From assembly GCF_013204885.1 (NCBI RefSeq), contig NZ_JABMKX010000003.1:124001-188000 (forward strand): a stretch of 64,000 nucleotides of DNA, given 5' to 3'. The stretch comes from Paenibacillus tritici (GTDB lineage: Bacteria; Bacillota; Bacilli; Paenibacillales; Paenibacillaceae). Under the pieces are notes generated by a model that made no database searches, was not told the origin of the DNA, and saw only the letters and a list, made by a program, of their open reading frames with translations. Shown piece after piece: positions 17,397-26,687 of the stretch; position 1 is the first letter of the stretch; the number at the start of each line of letters is the position of its first letter. The translations under genes and the position numbers were made by a program.

Positions 17397-19001
17397 ATGA
17401 AAAGAGTGACTCCCAACATGCACACGCCACATTCCGGCAGTACATTGCCCAATCCTCACAGCTTCTACATCCCTGTACGTGTTACGGCGCTGGATAAGGC
17501 TACTTCTAGCCGGGAGGAGGCCAGCCGGCCCTGCTCTTCCCTGCTGGTTGTAGTTACCGGAGGCAGCGGGATGATCGAGCTGGACGGAGAACGGATTCGT
17601 CTGTCCGGCGGCCATATCTTATGCAGTGACCGCTCTGCACAGATTACTCTGCCGCATAAGCTACAGGGCGTGTGGATCGAATATGCCGTGATCCCCGGCA
17701 GCAGCCACCGCTTCAGCCCGTTAAATAGCGGTGAACCGCTCCGCAGTTGTCCGCCCCATATTGGCGCACTGGCTGCACGGCTGCTAAGCGGCTGGAACCA
17801 GCCGGAGCAGAAACCGCCGTTCGCCTTGCAGTTACTATTCACGCAGCTGCTCTCGGAGCTGTATGACAGTAATCCGGAATACACAGAACAGGCGGTTCAC
17901 TGGCTTGACCTTGTGCTGCAATATATAGAGTCCCATTATAATGAGGATTTGACAAGAGGACAGGCCGCCGAGCTTGCCGGAGTGAGCGCGGAGCACTTCT
18001 CCCGCGCATTCCGTAAATCCACCGGCCAGACCTTTAATGAATATGTAACCCTGCTGCGCATCCGCAAGGCCCAGCAGCGTATCCTTACAGGTGCGCCGAA
18101 TCTGAGCAGCCTTGCGCTTGAAGTCGGTTACAGCGAAGGAACTTATTTGAGCCGCAAGTTCAAACAGGTCGTAGGAATCTCTCCTGCCGCCTACCACCGC
18201 AAGAACAAATCCGTTGTCTCGCTGAACTTCAATCACACCGCCAGCCTTCAGGCACTTGAAGTGGTTCCCCGTCTCGGTGTCTATTCGGCCTGGATGGAGC
18301 GAAGGCTGCCTGTTCCCTCAGGGCACAAGCTCCAGGATGAAGGCAGCAGCTCCACAGGTCTATACGACCGATTATCCTCAGCACGGCCGGATGTGATTAT
18401 CAGCTATTCCTTGCCTGACAAGAACAAACAGCTCCTGTCCGTAGCACCGGTTATTGAGATTCCCTTCATGCAGATGAACTGGCGCGAGCAGTTCCGGCTG
18501 ATTGCCGAAGTAACAGGCCGTAAGCCGCAGGCGGAAGCCTGGCTAAATCTCTATGATGAGCAATGCCACCAGGCTAACCAGCAGCTTGACCGCAGGATAG
18601 GCGGCCGGGGAACCGCAATCGTCTGGGAGCTGGGTGCAGAAGCAGCTTACTGCTTCAGCAGCAGCTATGGACGCGGAACACAGATTCTGTATGATGATCT
18701 GGGCTTCCGGCCACCACTCAGCCTCGTTGCGGAGGGACTCATGGATAAGGGCTACCTGGAGATGGCCTTCACCGACATCGCCCGCTATCCTGCCGACCAC
18801 ATCTTTATTACCTCCAGTGCCGGTGCTGCGGAAGCGCTGGAGCCGCTCCGTGCCTTTCTTCACCCTGCTGATCATCGGCATATGGAAGGCACTTCAGGCA
18901 GGAAGATCTACTTCCTGAATCAGCCGGCCATGTTCTACGGCTTCGATCCGCTCTCCTCTGAGGCCCAGCTCAAGGTCCTCCTGCAGGCGCTGACATCATA
19001 A
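17397..19001 (+). CDS. Btr-like AraC-family regulator fused to siderophore-binding domain
   Basis: The 534-residue protein has three parts: an N-terminal cupin-like region (~20-140), an AraC helix-turn-helix pair (~165-265; VSAEHFSRAFRKSTGQTFNEYV and LALEVGYSEGTYLSRKFKQVVGISPAAYH), and a FepB/FhuD-like substrate-binding domain (~275-534; VVPRLGVYSAW, DVIISYSL, VAPVIEIPF). This is the architecture of B. subtilis Btr, which senses ferri-bacillibactin and activates its transport genes. The binding domain lacks a signal peptide and so senses cytosolic siderophore. An ATG at 17418 is an alternative start with a weak AAGAGTG site. The substrate-binding lipoprotein gene follows. Confidence 0.88.
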   Translation: MKRVTPNMHTPHSGSTLPNPHSFYIPVRVTALDKATSSREEASRPCSSLLVVVTGGSGMIELDGERIRLSGGHILCSDRSAQITLPHKLQGVWIEYAVIPGSSHRFSPLNSGEPLRSCPPHIGALAARLLSGWNQPEQKPPFALQLLFTQLLSELYDSNPEYTEQAVHWLDLVLQYIESHYNEDLTRGQAAELAGVSAEHFSRAFRKSTGQTFNEYVTLLRIRKAQQRILTGAPNLSSLALEVGYSEGTYLSRKFKQVVGISPAAYHRKNKSVVSLNFNHTASLQALEVVPRLGVYSAWMERRLPVPSGHKLQDEGSSSTGLYDRLSSARPDVIISYSLPDKNKQLLSVAPVIEIPFMQMNWREQFRLIAEVTGRKPQAEAWLNLYDEQCHQANQQLDRRIGGRGTAIVWELGAEAAYCFSSSYGRGTQILYDDLGFRPPLSLVAEGLMDKGYLEMAFTDIARYPADHIFITSSAGAAEALEPLRAFLHPADHRHMEGTSGRKIYFLNQPAMFYGFDPLSSEAQLKVLLQALTS

Positions 19002-19063
19002 ATTTACATGGCAGGACATCACATTCAGCCCTAGTGTAAATAGAGCAAACTCTGTAGAGTGTT

Positions 19064-19082
19064 ATTGAGAATGATAATCGTT
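19064..19082 (+). promoter_or_regulatory. Fur box upstream of siderophore-binding lipoprotein
   Basis: TTGAGAATGATAATCGTT is a near-consensus Fur operator, 20-40 bp before the TTG start at 19103, implying iron repression of the lipoprotein. Confidence 0.82.
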
Positions 19083-19102
19083 CTACATAAGGAGGCTACA
19101 TC

Positions 19103-20119
19103 TTGAACCATCCCTATTCACGCAGTATTCATCTGAAACATTGGCTGTTCCTTCCGCTACTGCTGGCACTGACGCTAATAGCCTCGGCTTGTGGAAACAA
19201 CACCTCTAACCAAAGTAACGGTGCTGCTGGAGCTCAGGCTACCGGGGCACCCGCATCCTCCACGCAGCCTGGCAAAGCTGAGGCCACAGCAGCTCCCGCC
19301 TTCCATACAGTGAAGACTGTTAATGGGGATATTGAAGTGCCGACTGCACCAGAGCGGATTGTCGCAGAAGAATATCTGGGCAGCCTGATTGCACTGGATA
19401 CCATTCCAGTCGGCGCTCCCGGACTGACGCTTGAGAATATCTACTTCAAAGAGTCCCTCGCGGGAGTCGCAGATACCGGTACGTACGGAAAAATGTCACC
19501 GGAGAATATCCTCGCGCTGAACCCGGACCTGATTATCTCCGGTAACGCAGACAGCTATGCGGCACTCAGCCAGATTGCCCCTACGGTCATTGTGCCGTAC
19601 GGCGATTTGAAGAATGCCCATGAAGAGCTGACCTATTTCGGCAAGCTGCTGGGCAAGGAGCAGGAAGCTGCAGCCTGGCTGGCCGATTATGATAAGCGTA
19701 TTGCCGATGCCAAGGCCCGGGTGGATGCTGCCATTCCCGCCGGTGCCACCTTCAGTATTCTGGAGCATTCTGACAAGTCCACCTGGGTCTACGGAGACAA
19801 CTTCGGACGCGGAGGACAGCCGGTCTACCAGGCCCTGGGACGCAAGCCGCCGGCAGATGTGGCCGCTGAAATTATGGAGAAGCAGTGGGCTGAGTTATCC
19901 GCCGAGACCCTTGGCAAATACGCAGGTGATTATCTGGTCATAACCGATAATACACGGACTATTGAAGACTTCCAGGCAGACCCGATCTGGGGAAGTCTGC
20001 CGGCGGTTAAGAAGGGCAACCTCTATGTATGGAAAGAAGAGCGTTCCTGGTACTATGACCCGATTGCCGTTCTGGCTCAGACGGAAGAGCTGGCCGACTG
20101 GCTGACTTCGGCACAGTAA
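19103..20119 (+). CDS. Iron-siderophore ABC transporter substrate-binding lipoprotein
   Basis: A 338-residue class-III binding protein. It has a signal peptide ending LIASAC (lipid-anchored at Cys30), a Ser/Ala/Thr-rich linker, then HTVKTVNGDIEVPTAPERIV, YGKMSPENILALNPDLII and a C-terminal FQADPIWGSLPAVKKGNLYVW. These mark the YfiY/FeuA/FhuD type that captures ferric siderophore for FecCD permeases; two such permeases lie at 25.7-27.7 kb, and no ATPase gene is seen in the window. TTG at 19103 has AAGGAGG at good spacing. Confidence 0.92.
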   Translation: MNHPYSRSIHLKHWLFLPLLLALTLIASACGNNTSNQSNGAAGAQATGAPASSTQPGKAEATAAPAFHTVKTVNGDIEVPTAPERIVAEEYLGSLIALDTIPVGAPGLTLENIYFKESLAGVADTGTYGKMSPENILALNPDLIISGNADSYAALSQIAPTVIVPYGDLKNAHEELTYFGKLLGKEQEAAAWLADYDKRIADAKARVDAAIPAGATFSILEHSDKSTWVYGDNFGRGGQPVYQALGRKPPADVAAEIMEKQWAELSAETLGKYAGDYLVITDNTRTIEDFQADPIWGSLPAVKKGNLYVWKEERSWYYDPIAVLAQTEELADWLTSAQ

Positions 20120-20133
20120 GAGAGTGATAATCA

Positions 20134-20174
20134 AGCTGCCCGGGGGCCTTGAACGGCTTCCGGCAGCTTTTTTG
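20134..20174 (+). terminator. Terminator after siderophore-binding protein gene
   Basis: AGCTGCCCGGGGGCC pairs with GGCTTCCGGCAGCT and is followed by TTTTTTG, 15 bp past the stop at 20119. Confidence 0.88.
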
Positions 20175-20265
20175 TTGTTTACCCTATCCATTATTGGAGA
20201 TAATACCTGTAGCCCGCCTGCCGGACCCGGCAAATCAGCCTGCGGAGCATGAAGGAGCTTACTCT

Positions 20266-20502
20266 ATGAAGATTATCAGCATCTATGCCCTGTTCGCTGT
20301 GCTTACTCTCTCCATGATTACACTGATTGATGTAATAGCGGGAATCCGCGTGACTGAATCCATTCACTCCCTCTCGACCATCTTTGCCACAACCACACTG
20401 CAGGAATTCATATGTATCATGATCTTCCTCATTCTCCCGTTCATTCAGGTTGCCGTTCACACCTACTACCAGCGCCACCCGCGCCGCAAGCCGTCCCAAT
20501 AA
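20266..20502 (+). CDS. Small two-helix membrane protein, unknown
   Basis: A 78-residue protein, MKIISIYALFAVLTLSMITLIDVI at the N-terminus and EFICIMIFLILPFIQVAVHTYY near the end: two membrane helices and a basic tail (RHPRRKPSQ). ATG at 20266 has GAAGGAG at ideal spacing, which supports translation. It sits between the siderophore gene and the convergent germination operon. I do not recognise a family. Confidence 0.65.
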   Translation: MKIISIYALFAVLTLSMITLIDVIAGIRVTESIHSLSTIFATTTLQEFICIMIFLILPFIQVAVHTYYQRHPRRKPSQ

Positions 20503-20513
20503 TGCTGCCCAAG

Positions 20514-21611
20514 TTAACGGTATAAGCCGAATCTGCGCCGGACCAGATGAATCAGCAGCAGCAGGATCGGGATAACCGCACAGAACACCGGCAGAATAGT
20601 CTCCAGAAAAGCCTTCCCGTCATTCATATGCTCCGAGTAGTTCTGCGCGCTCACAAAAGAGCTGAACAGCATAACAACGCCTGCCGGAATCACCAGCCTT
20701 CTTGTGTCAGTAACCTTGAACAGATCGCTGGCTACAGCTACGGCGGCATAGCAGTAGACCGTCAGCTTGAAGAATACCCCGATAATCAGGGTAAGCATGA
20801 CAAGCGCATCCAGGCGCTGGACGAAGTTGGCCACATTCACCAGGGTGATCGTAGTAAACATCGGAAAGGTTGTCCGGCTGTACAGATTCTCTCCAAGTAC
20901 AGCCATTTCAATGGCATGTGTGAAGCTGAGCAGACAACCGCTTATGATGACAGCCACCATTCCGGTTTTCTTAACCTTCCGCGATCTGCTGAATTGGGGC
21001 AGGATCGTTGTGAAGCACACCAGTTCTCCGAACGGAAAGATCCAGATGCTGGGGTAAGCGGAATCCAGCGCTTCCACATAGTCACTCATATGCAGAGGGA
21101 ACAGATTCTTGTACTCCACCAGCCCCGCAGCAATCACGGCAAGAATACAGATGCACCCCATAATAATTACGATCCACAGGAAAATCTCGGCAGTCCTGGC
21201 GAATACCTCAATCCCTTTGTTCAGGATGTACATTACGGCAATAATCATGATGGAATTAATGATAAGAATCGGTGTTTTGTCATAGGATGCCGTAATCAGC
21301 AAATCCCCGGCTTCCCGGAGATTTCTCGAGCCGTTATAGAGCAGCACCGGCAGAAACAGCAGACTTACCGGCCAGCCCAGCCAAGGTCCGAGAATAGTAC
21401 GTGTATACCCGCTGATAATCTGGCCCGGGAACTGGAGATAGAGATGTGCGAACACCAGATAGAGCAAGACTCCTCCAGGAAGTGCAAACAGAACAGAGAG
21501 CCAGACCGCATGTCCGCTCTCAAGGCCAATAGGGACAAGTACGGCTGTCCCCAGCTCAAACAGAATAATCATCGCAAGCAGCTGGCTTGGGCCGACCACT
21601 TCTTTTCTCAT
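20514..21611 (-). CDS. Germinant receptor B subunit (GerAB/GerKB family)
   Basis: A 365-residue protein with ten predicted helices of the APC-type GerB family: MRKEVVGPSQLLAMIILFELGTAVLVP, the N-G-S-R-N loop after TM3, IWIFPFGELVCFTTILPQF and a C-terminal LLLLIHLVRRRFGLYR. B subunits sit in the spore inner membrane and are thought to bind the germinant. It is the last gene of an A-C-B operon; ATG at 21611 has AGGTGA upstream. The A-C-B order is that of gerK in B. subtilis. Confidence 0.92.
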   Translation of the reverse strand: MRKEVVGPSQLLAMIILFELGTAVLVPIGLESGHAVWLSVLFALPGGVLLYLVFAHLYLQFPGQIISGYTRTILGPWLGWPVSLLFLPVLLYNGSRNLREAGDLLITASYDKTPILIINSIMIIAVMYILNKGIEVFARTAEIFLWIVIIMGCICILAVIAAGLVEYKNLFPLHMSDYVEALDSAYPSIWIFPFGELVCFTTILPQFSRSRKVKKTGMVAVIISGCLLSFTHAIEMAVLGENLYSRTTFPMFTTITLVNVANFVQRLDALVMLTLIIGVFFKLTVYCYAAVAVASDLFKVTDTRRLVIPAGVVMLFSSFVSAQNYSEHMNDGKAFLETILPVFCAVIPILLLLIHLVRRRFGLYR

Positions 21612-21644
21612 ACACCATTCACCTTATCTCTGCATTCAAGCTGC

Positions 21645-22850
21645 TTATTTACCTTCGGGAATATAGGGCTTCAGACTCATGCCTGTACTGCGGATATACC
21701 CTTTGATATGGAGGTCCAGTCTGCCTTGAGCGAAGAGCCTGCCCCAGTCTTTGTCAAGCGTCGCCCATACCTGAGGATTCTTCCGCTTCAGCTCGTTGCC
21801 GAAATTGAAAATATCACTTTCCAGCTCCTGCGCCTTCTGAAAAGCCTGCATCACTTCATCCCGCGTTTGCTTCTCAAGCTCCCGTTCGAGCTTCAAGATC
21901 TCTTCTCTGTTGCCGAGGTCCACGAAGCTGTCCGTTTCATTGACGCTCCCTTCTTCAGCAATCGTCACATGGAAGACCGGAAGTCCGCCCTCCATGCTGG
22001 TCCGTACCTCCGTTCTTGAATAGATGACATTGACGGCGATGGATTCTTTTTTATACTCTGAATCAATGTTGATCACCGTTTCTTCTATTTTATCAAGCAG
22101 CCACTCGGTTCCCCGTGCTTCCGAATCCTTCATCCAATAGAGCAGCTTGCCTTGTCTGAACACCCCAAGCCCATTCATCATCGTCTTGGTAGGCGTCTCG
22201 GATTGCTCCAGATTGCTGTTTTTCTTCCCCTCTTCAGCATCGCCATTGATCTTCACCGCGTTGATCGTCAGATCTCCTTCACCTGTGATGCCTTTAATTA
22301 CATCGAATACGCTGATGGTCCGGTTCTCTCCCCATACCCGGGAGGTATTTTGAGTTTTTTTGACCAGCCCCAGAGCCGGCAGACTCTCCACAGCCGTCAG
22401 CAGCTTCATCACAGATGCGGCATCGCTGCCACGGGCGACCAATATTGCCGAATTCAGGCGCAGCTCATGGGAACGCTCGAAGATATCGAACACATCGTTA
22501 ATTCCACTCCGCGCCAAGCTCTCCCCCAGAACAATAAGCTGGGTATGGGCGAAAAAAAGCTGGCGCGTCACATGCTTGGAGGCCCGCCGCAAGGCGCCGA
22601 ACATGGTTTTGTCTGTGGCAGATACGACGACAACACCAGGCTTCCCGCTGCCCGGTGACGCACTCGTCGCCGTTGAGGTAGGATTGACCAATTGAAAGGT
22701 CACCCGGTATTCATCAGTCTCCGGCACAAGGTCCATTCCTATGCCGCTCACCACGGCCAGTTCATTCAATTCCCGGCTGTTCCAGCATCCGCCGAGCGGC
22801 ATTAGAATTACCGCTATGGCTATCAGGCGCAGCAGTCCCTTAGCGTTCAT
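21645..22850 (-). CDS. Germinant receptor C lipoprotein (GerC/GerKC family)
   Basis: A 401-residue lipoprotein: signal MNAKGLLRLIAIAVILMPLGGC with lipidated Cys22, then the family hallmark WNSRELNELAVVSGIGMDL. Downstream are FFAHTQLIVLGESLARSGI, ELRLNSAILVARG and a C-terminal QKAQELESDIFNFGNELKR helix. GerC subunits anchor to the outer face of the spore inner membrane and complete the receptor. The start overlaps the gerA stop by 11 bp with AGAGGAAA upstream, so translation is coupled. Confidence 0.93.
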   Translation of the reverse strand: MNAKGLLRLIAIAVILMPLGGCWNSRELNELAVVSGIGMDLVPETDEYRVTFQLVNPTSTATSASPGSGKPGVVVVSATDKTMFGALRRASKHVTRQLFFAHTQLIVLGESLARSGINDVFDIFERSHELRLNSAILVARGSDAASVMKLLTAVESLPALGLVKKTQNTSRVWGENRTISVFDVIKGITGEGDLTINAVKINGDAEEGKKNSNLEQSETPTKTMMNGLGVFRQGKLLYWMKDSEARGTEWLLDKIEETVINIDSEYKKESIAVNVIYSRTEVRTSMEGGLPVFHVTIAEEGSVNETDSFVDLGNREEILKLERELEKQTRDEVMQAFQKAQELESDIFNFGNELKRKNPQVWATLDKDWGRLFAQGRLDLHIKGYIRSTGMSLKPYIPEGK

Positions 22851-24423
22851 CGGATTTCCTCTTTGAGGCTCCTTTGGGAGAGGCGGAAGTGCTGCCGGTG
22901 TTGGTCTGCAGGCGTTTTCTCAGCTTCATGAAGCTGATGGGCGAGCGGATGAAGGTATCCTTCAGGTTCTCGGGCACAAACGGACCCATAGGTATCATGT
23001 AAGGCACTCCGAGGGAACGCAGGCTGCATAGATGGGCAATCAGCATAATCGTAAAAATAGCGATGCCATACAGTCCCATAAAGGCGGCGATGCCCATGAT
23101 CACAAACCGCAGCATCCGGATGGAGAGCGCCATGTTGAAGGCGGGTGTGGCGAAGCTGGAGATCCCGGTAAGGGAGACCACAATGACCATAGCCGGGGAG
23201 ACGATCCCCGCCTGAACTGCCGCCGTCCCAAGCACCAGACCTCCGATGATGGACACCGTCTGCCCGATCGGGGAAGGCATACGCACCCCCGCTTCACGGA
23301 TAATCTCAAAGGTAATCTCCATCATGACCGCTTCTACAAAGGCAGGAAAAGGGACTCCCTCCCGCTGTGAAGCCAGATTGATCAGCAGCGGTGTCGGGAT
23401 CATCTCCTGATGGAAGTTGAGCGCGGCGACGAAGATCGCCGGGCCGTACATAGAAATGATCAGGCACACGAACCGGAGCATCCTTATCAGCGAGGAGATA
23501 TCATAACGCTGATAATAATCCTCCACCGTGTGAAAGAACATGAAGAAGGTCGTCGGTGCTATCAGCACAAACGGAGTGCCGTCCACAAAGATGGCAATCC
23601 GTCCATCCAGCAGATTTCCGGCCACGCTATCCGGCCGCTCCGTATTATACAGCGTTGGAAACGGGGAATATTTGTTATCCTCAACGATCTGTTCAATGTA
23701 GCCCGATTCGAGAATGGAATCGACCTTGATCTCCTGAAGCTTTTTTTTGAACACCTTAATCGTCTCTTCGTCTGCCACCCCATGGATATACATAATAGTG
23801 ATATCAGTATGGGTGATATCGCCCAGCTTCATCGTTTCGGTCCAGAGATCGGGGTTCTTAATGATTTTGCGGACCAGGGCGATATTCGTGCTGATGGTCT
23901 CTGTGAAGCTTTCTTTGGAGCCGCGGATAGCGACCTGGGTCCCCGCCTCCGTAACGGGTCTGACCTCACCGCCGCAGGTGCTTCCGCTGACCCCTTCCCC
24001 CAGCCCGTTGATCAGAATAACCGTGTCTCCCGACAGCAGCGCTTCAAGCAGCCCGTTGATATCCTTAACCAGCTTCTCCTTGCCGATGCTGAGGGCATTC
24101 TCTTTGATATAGCTGTGCACTTCCTCCGGGGTTACCGCAAGCATCGCACCGTCATTCAAGGCTTGAAAGGACATTACATGGGAGATGAAGTCCTCCACCA
24201 TTCCTCGGTCTGTAATGCCGGTCATATATACAGCAGCCACACGGGCTGATCTATTAATTAAATCATAAGTGCGTACAACCAGATCCGGACTGTTCCCCAG
24301 TCTGGCTTGAATCGCGCGGATTGTCTCTTCCAGCTGAGTGGAGATCGGCGAATTATTGGCCTGCTGGCTAGTGCTGCCTGCCGTTTGTGCAGCATCAGCG
24401 GATTGTTGTGTACGGTTATCCAT
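22840..24423 (-). CDS. Germinant receptor A subunit (GerA/GerKA family)
   Basis: A 527-residue protein: a long N-terminal soluble part (QLEETIRAIQARLGNSPDLVVRTYDL, then VIRGSKESFTETISTNIALVRKIIKNPDL) followed by four to five helices starting at MLRFVCLIISMYGPAIFVAAL and the FPAFVEAVMMEITFEIIREAGVRMP signature. It is full length and heads the A-C-B operon; ATG at 24423 has AGGAGGTG. Compare spoVAF at 3.8-6.6 kb, a paralogue of this subunit family. The Gln/Asn/Ser-rich first ~28 residues are variable in the family. Confidence 0.94.
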   Translation of the reverse strand: MDNRTQQSADAAQTAGSTSQQANNSPISTQLEETIRAIQARLGNSPDLVVRTYDLINRSARVAAVYMTGITDRGMVEDFISHVMSFQALNDGAMLAVTPEEVHSYIKENALSIGKEKLVKDINGLLEALLSGDTVILINGLGEGVSGSTCGGEVRPVTEAGTQVAIRGSKESFTETISTNIALVRKIIKNPDLWTETMKLGDITHTDITIMYIHGVADEETIKVFKKKLQEIKVDSILESGYIEQIVEDNKYSPFPTLYNTERPDSVAGNLLDGRIAIFVDGTPFVLIAPTTFFMFFHTVEDYYQRYDISSLIRMLRFVCLIISMYGPAIFVAALNFHQEMIPTPLLINLASQREGVPFPAFVEAVMMEITFEIIREAGVRMPSPIGQTVSIIGGLVLGTAAVQAGIVSPAMVIVVSLTGISSFATPAFNMALSIRMLRFVIMGIAAFMGLYGIAIFTIMLIAHLCSLRSLGVPYMIPMGPFVPENLKDTFIRSPISFMKLRKRLQTNTGSTSASPKGASKRKSDER

Positions 24424-24504
24424 ATCTGCACCTCCTGCCCTTACTATTCGCCCCCTATCCTTTTTTTATACAGCATATGGAATGTGTAAGAGAGGGCTGC
24501 TCTC

Positions 24505-24558
24505 ATGCAAAAATAAGCTGTCCCTCCTACGGAATAATCCGTATAAGGGACAGCTTAT
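24505..24558 (-). terminator. Terminator of the ferredoxin-reductase operon
   Basis: A 13-bp stem (24513-24525 with 24546-24558) enclosing a second palindrome (ACGGATTATTCCGT) is followed on the minus strand by TTATTTTTG, 24 bp after the stop at 24582. Confidence 0.88.
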
Positions 24559-24581
24559 GCAGGGGCTAACTAGGGGGATAA

Positions 24582-25622
24582 CTAGTGGTTATCTGCTACG
24601 CCAAGCGCTTTATTCTTCTCCTTGAACCGGTCATTATGCGAAGAGACATAGGCTACCTTCTCAGCGTTAGGGTCAATATAGAGCTTCGCACTGTTCAGGG
24701 CAAGCACCGCATCCGTGAACGTTCCGGCAATCAGTCTCACCTTGCTCTCATAATCCACGAAGTCCCCGGCAGCGAAGACACCGGGCAGATTCGTCTCCAG
24801 CTTCCCGCTGACATTGGCGCACCACTCGCCCATATCCAGCCCCCAATCCTTCAGCGGACCGAAGTCGCTCCGGAGTCCATGGTTGACAATAACGGCATCC
24901 ACCTCAAGCTGCTCATGCTCACCGGTCTGAAGATGGCAGACAGTCACCTGATTAATCTGCTCGCCGTCGCTGCTGTGCAGCTGGCTTACGGCACACGGCA
25001 CACGCACATCCACAGAGGAAGCCTTCATCCGGGCAATGTTCTTCTCATGTCCGCCGAATTGCTCCCGGCGGTGCACCACCGCTACACTTGCGGCAATCCC
25101 CTCCAGCTCATTCGCCCAGTCCACTGCGGAATCACCGCCGCCCGAGATCAGTACCCGCTTGCCGCGGAACGGCTCCAGCTCCTGCACGGTATAGTGCAGG
25201 TTCGTCACTTCGTAACGGTCCGCCCCCTCAATCTCCAGCTTCGCCATCTTCAGAATTCCGTATCCGATGGTGAGAATAACGGTCCGTGTCCAGTGCTGCT
25301 CGCCTGTTGCCGAAGTCAGGATGTAAGTTCCGTCCTCCTGCCGGGCCTGATGTACAATCTGCTGCCCGAATACAATGGTAGGATCGAAGGTGCGGGCCTG
25401 CTCCGCAAGCTGATCTATTAACTGGCGGCAGAGAATGGGCGTTACTCCTCCGACATCCCAGATCATTTTCTCAGGATAGATCAGCATTCTTCCGCCCAGC
25501 TCTTCCTTCGCTTCAATCAGCTTCGTCTTCAGATCCCTCATCCCGCTGTAGAATGCCGTGTACATCCCTGCGGGGCCTCCGCCAATAATCGTCACATCGT
25601 ACAGTTCCATTGATTCGTTCAT
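24582..25622 (-). CDS. Ferredoxin/flavodoxin--NADP+ reductase (YumC type)
   Basis: A 346-residue thioredoxin-reductase-like flavoprotein. FAD-binding [16 protein letters not shown] is at the start, NADP-binding [17 protein letters not shown] in the middle, and [31 protein letters not shown] at the end. The CxxC of thioredoxin reductase is absent, as in YumC-type ferredoxin reductases. Such enzymes deliver NADPH electrons to ferredoxin. It is third in an operon after two FecCD permeases, suggesting that it powers reduction of imported ferric siderophore, perhaps with the [2Fe-2S] protein at 16.9 kb. Confidence 0.9.
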   Translation of the reverse strand: MNESMELYDVTIIGGGPAGMYTAFYSGMRDLKTKLIEAKEELGGRMLIYPEKMIWDVGGVTPILCRQLIDQLAEQARTFDPTIVFGQQIVHQARQEDGTYILTSATGEQHWTRTVILTIGYGILKMAKLEIEGADRYEVTNLHYTVQELEPFRGKRVLISGGGDSAVDWANELEGIAASVAVVHRREQFGGHEKNIARMKASSVDVRVPCAVSQLHSSDGEQINQVTVCHLQTGEHEQLEVDAVIVNHGLRSDFGPLKDWGLDMGEWCANVSGKLETNLPGVFAAGDFVDYESKVRLIAGTFTDAVLALNSAKLYIDPNAEKVAYVSSHNDRFKEKNKALGVADNH

Positions 25623-25650
25623 ATATTATCCCTCCAAGGTCTAGGTGTAT

Positions 25651-26685
25651 TTAAGATTTGGTACGGGCCAGAAGATAGAGAAAATACGGAGCGCCGATCA
25701 CCGCCACCACGATACCGGTAGGAATCTCGGACGGCTGCAGAATCCGGCGCCCGATCGTATCGGCCGTCACGACAAGCAGCGCACCGATCAGGGCCGACGC
25801 AGGCAGCATCAGCTGATGCTTCGGCCCCACCAGCCGTCTGGCCAGATGCGGGCCGACCAGCCCGACGAAGCCGATGCCTCCGCTTACGGCTACGCTGGAT
25901 GCCGCAAGCCCGACCGCCGCCGCCAGCAGGCGGAACTGCTCTCTGCTCACATGGGCACCGAGTCCGGTAGCCGTCTGCTCGCCCAGGTTAAGCACATTCA
26001 TTACCCGAGCCTTATAGAAGACGTAAGGCAGGAGAATGACGATCCAGGGAAGCAGCGACAATACGAACTTCCAGCTTGTTCCCCAGATACTGCCCGCCAG
26101 CCAGGTGGCGACGAACTGATATTTGTCCGGGTCGAGGCGCAGAGTCAGCACGATCATCGCGGCACTCATCCCTGCGGCCACTGCAACACCGGTAAGCAGC
26201 AGGCGGATCGGGGCAATGCCCTGATGCCGCTTGTAGGCAAGGGTATAGATCAGAGCGGCAGTACATGCCGCCCCGACAAAGGCAACGACAGGCAGCAGAT
26301 AGACTGGTGCGGCCGAGGTCGTCGGATAGAATGACACCATCAGCATGACCATCAGTCCGGCTCCGGCATTGATGCCGAGAATTCCCGGGTCCGCCAGATC
26401 ATTGCGGAAGACCCCCTGCATTACCGCACCGGAGACGGCAAGGGCTGTACCGATCAGAAGGGAGATTACAATCCGCGGCAGGCGGAATTGGAACAGGATC
26501 AGCTCCTGCTTATCCGTCCCCTTGCCGAGCAGCGTATCCAGCAGCTCAGACGGAGTTAATCGTATGTATCCTGTATTCATACTTATAATGAACATCATAA
26601 TAATCAGAATGGCCAGCACGCCGAGTATCGTCAGGCCACGCTTACGCTTTGCCACTTCTGAGGAAGTCAGCTTATGACTCTGCAT
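25651..26685 (-). CDS. FecCD-family iron-siderophore permease (second subunit)
   Basis: A 344-residue permease with about ten helices and FecCD family motifs: FRLPRIVISLLIGTALAVSGAVMQGVFRNDLADPGILGINAGAGL, FVGLVGPHLARRLVGPKHQLMLPASALIGALLV and a terminal IGAPYFLYLLARTKS. It forms a heterodimeric channel with the upstream permease. Its start is 2 bp after that gene's stop, and the reductase gene follows after 28 bp. It is YfhA/FecD-like by position. Confidence 0.93.
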   Translation of the reverse strand: MQSHKLTSSEVAKRKRGLTILGVLAILIIMMFIISMNTGYIRLTPSELLDTLLGKGTDKQELILFQFRLPRIVISLLIGTALAVSGAVMQGVFRNDLADPGILGINAGAGLMVMLMVSFYPTTSAAPVYLLPVVAFVGAACTAALIYTLAYKRHQGIAPIRLLLTGVAVAAGMSAAMIVLTLRLDPDKYQFVATWLAGSIWGTSWKFVLSLLPWIVILLPYVFYKARVMNVLNLGEQTATGLGAHVSREQFRLLAAAVGLAASSVAVSGGIGFVGLVGPHLARRLVGPKHQLMLPASALIGALLVVTADTIGRRILQPSEIPTGIVVAVIGAPYFLYLLARTKS

Positions 26686-26687
26686 CC

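Noticed and set aside
20547..22019. 490-residue plus-strand ORF opposite the germination genes
   Set aside because: It is antisense to gerB/gerC, which have clear family motifs and ribosome binding sites; its translation is His/Gln-rich without domains.
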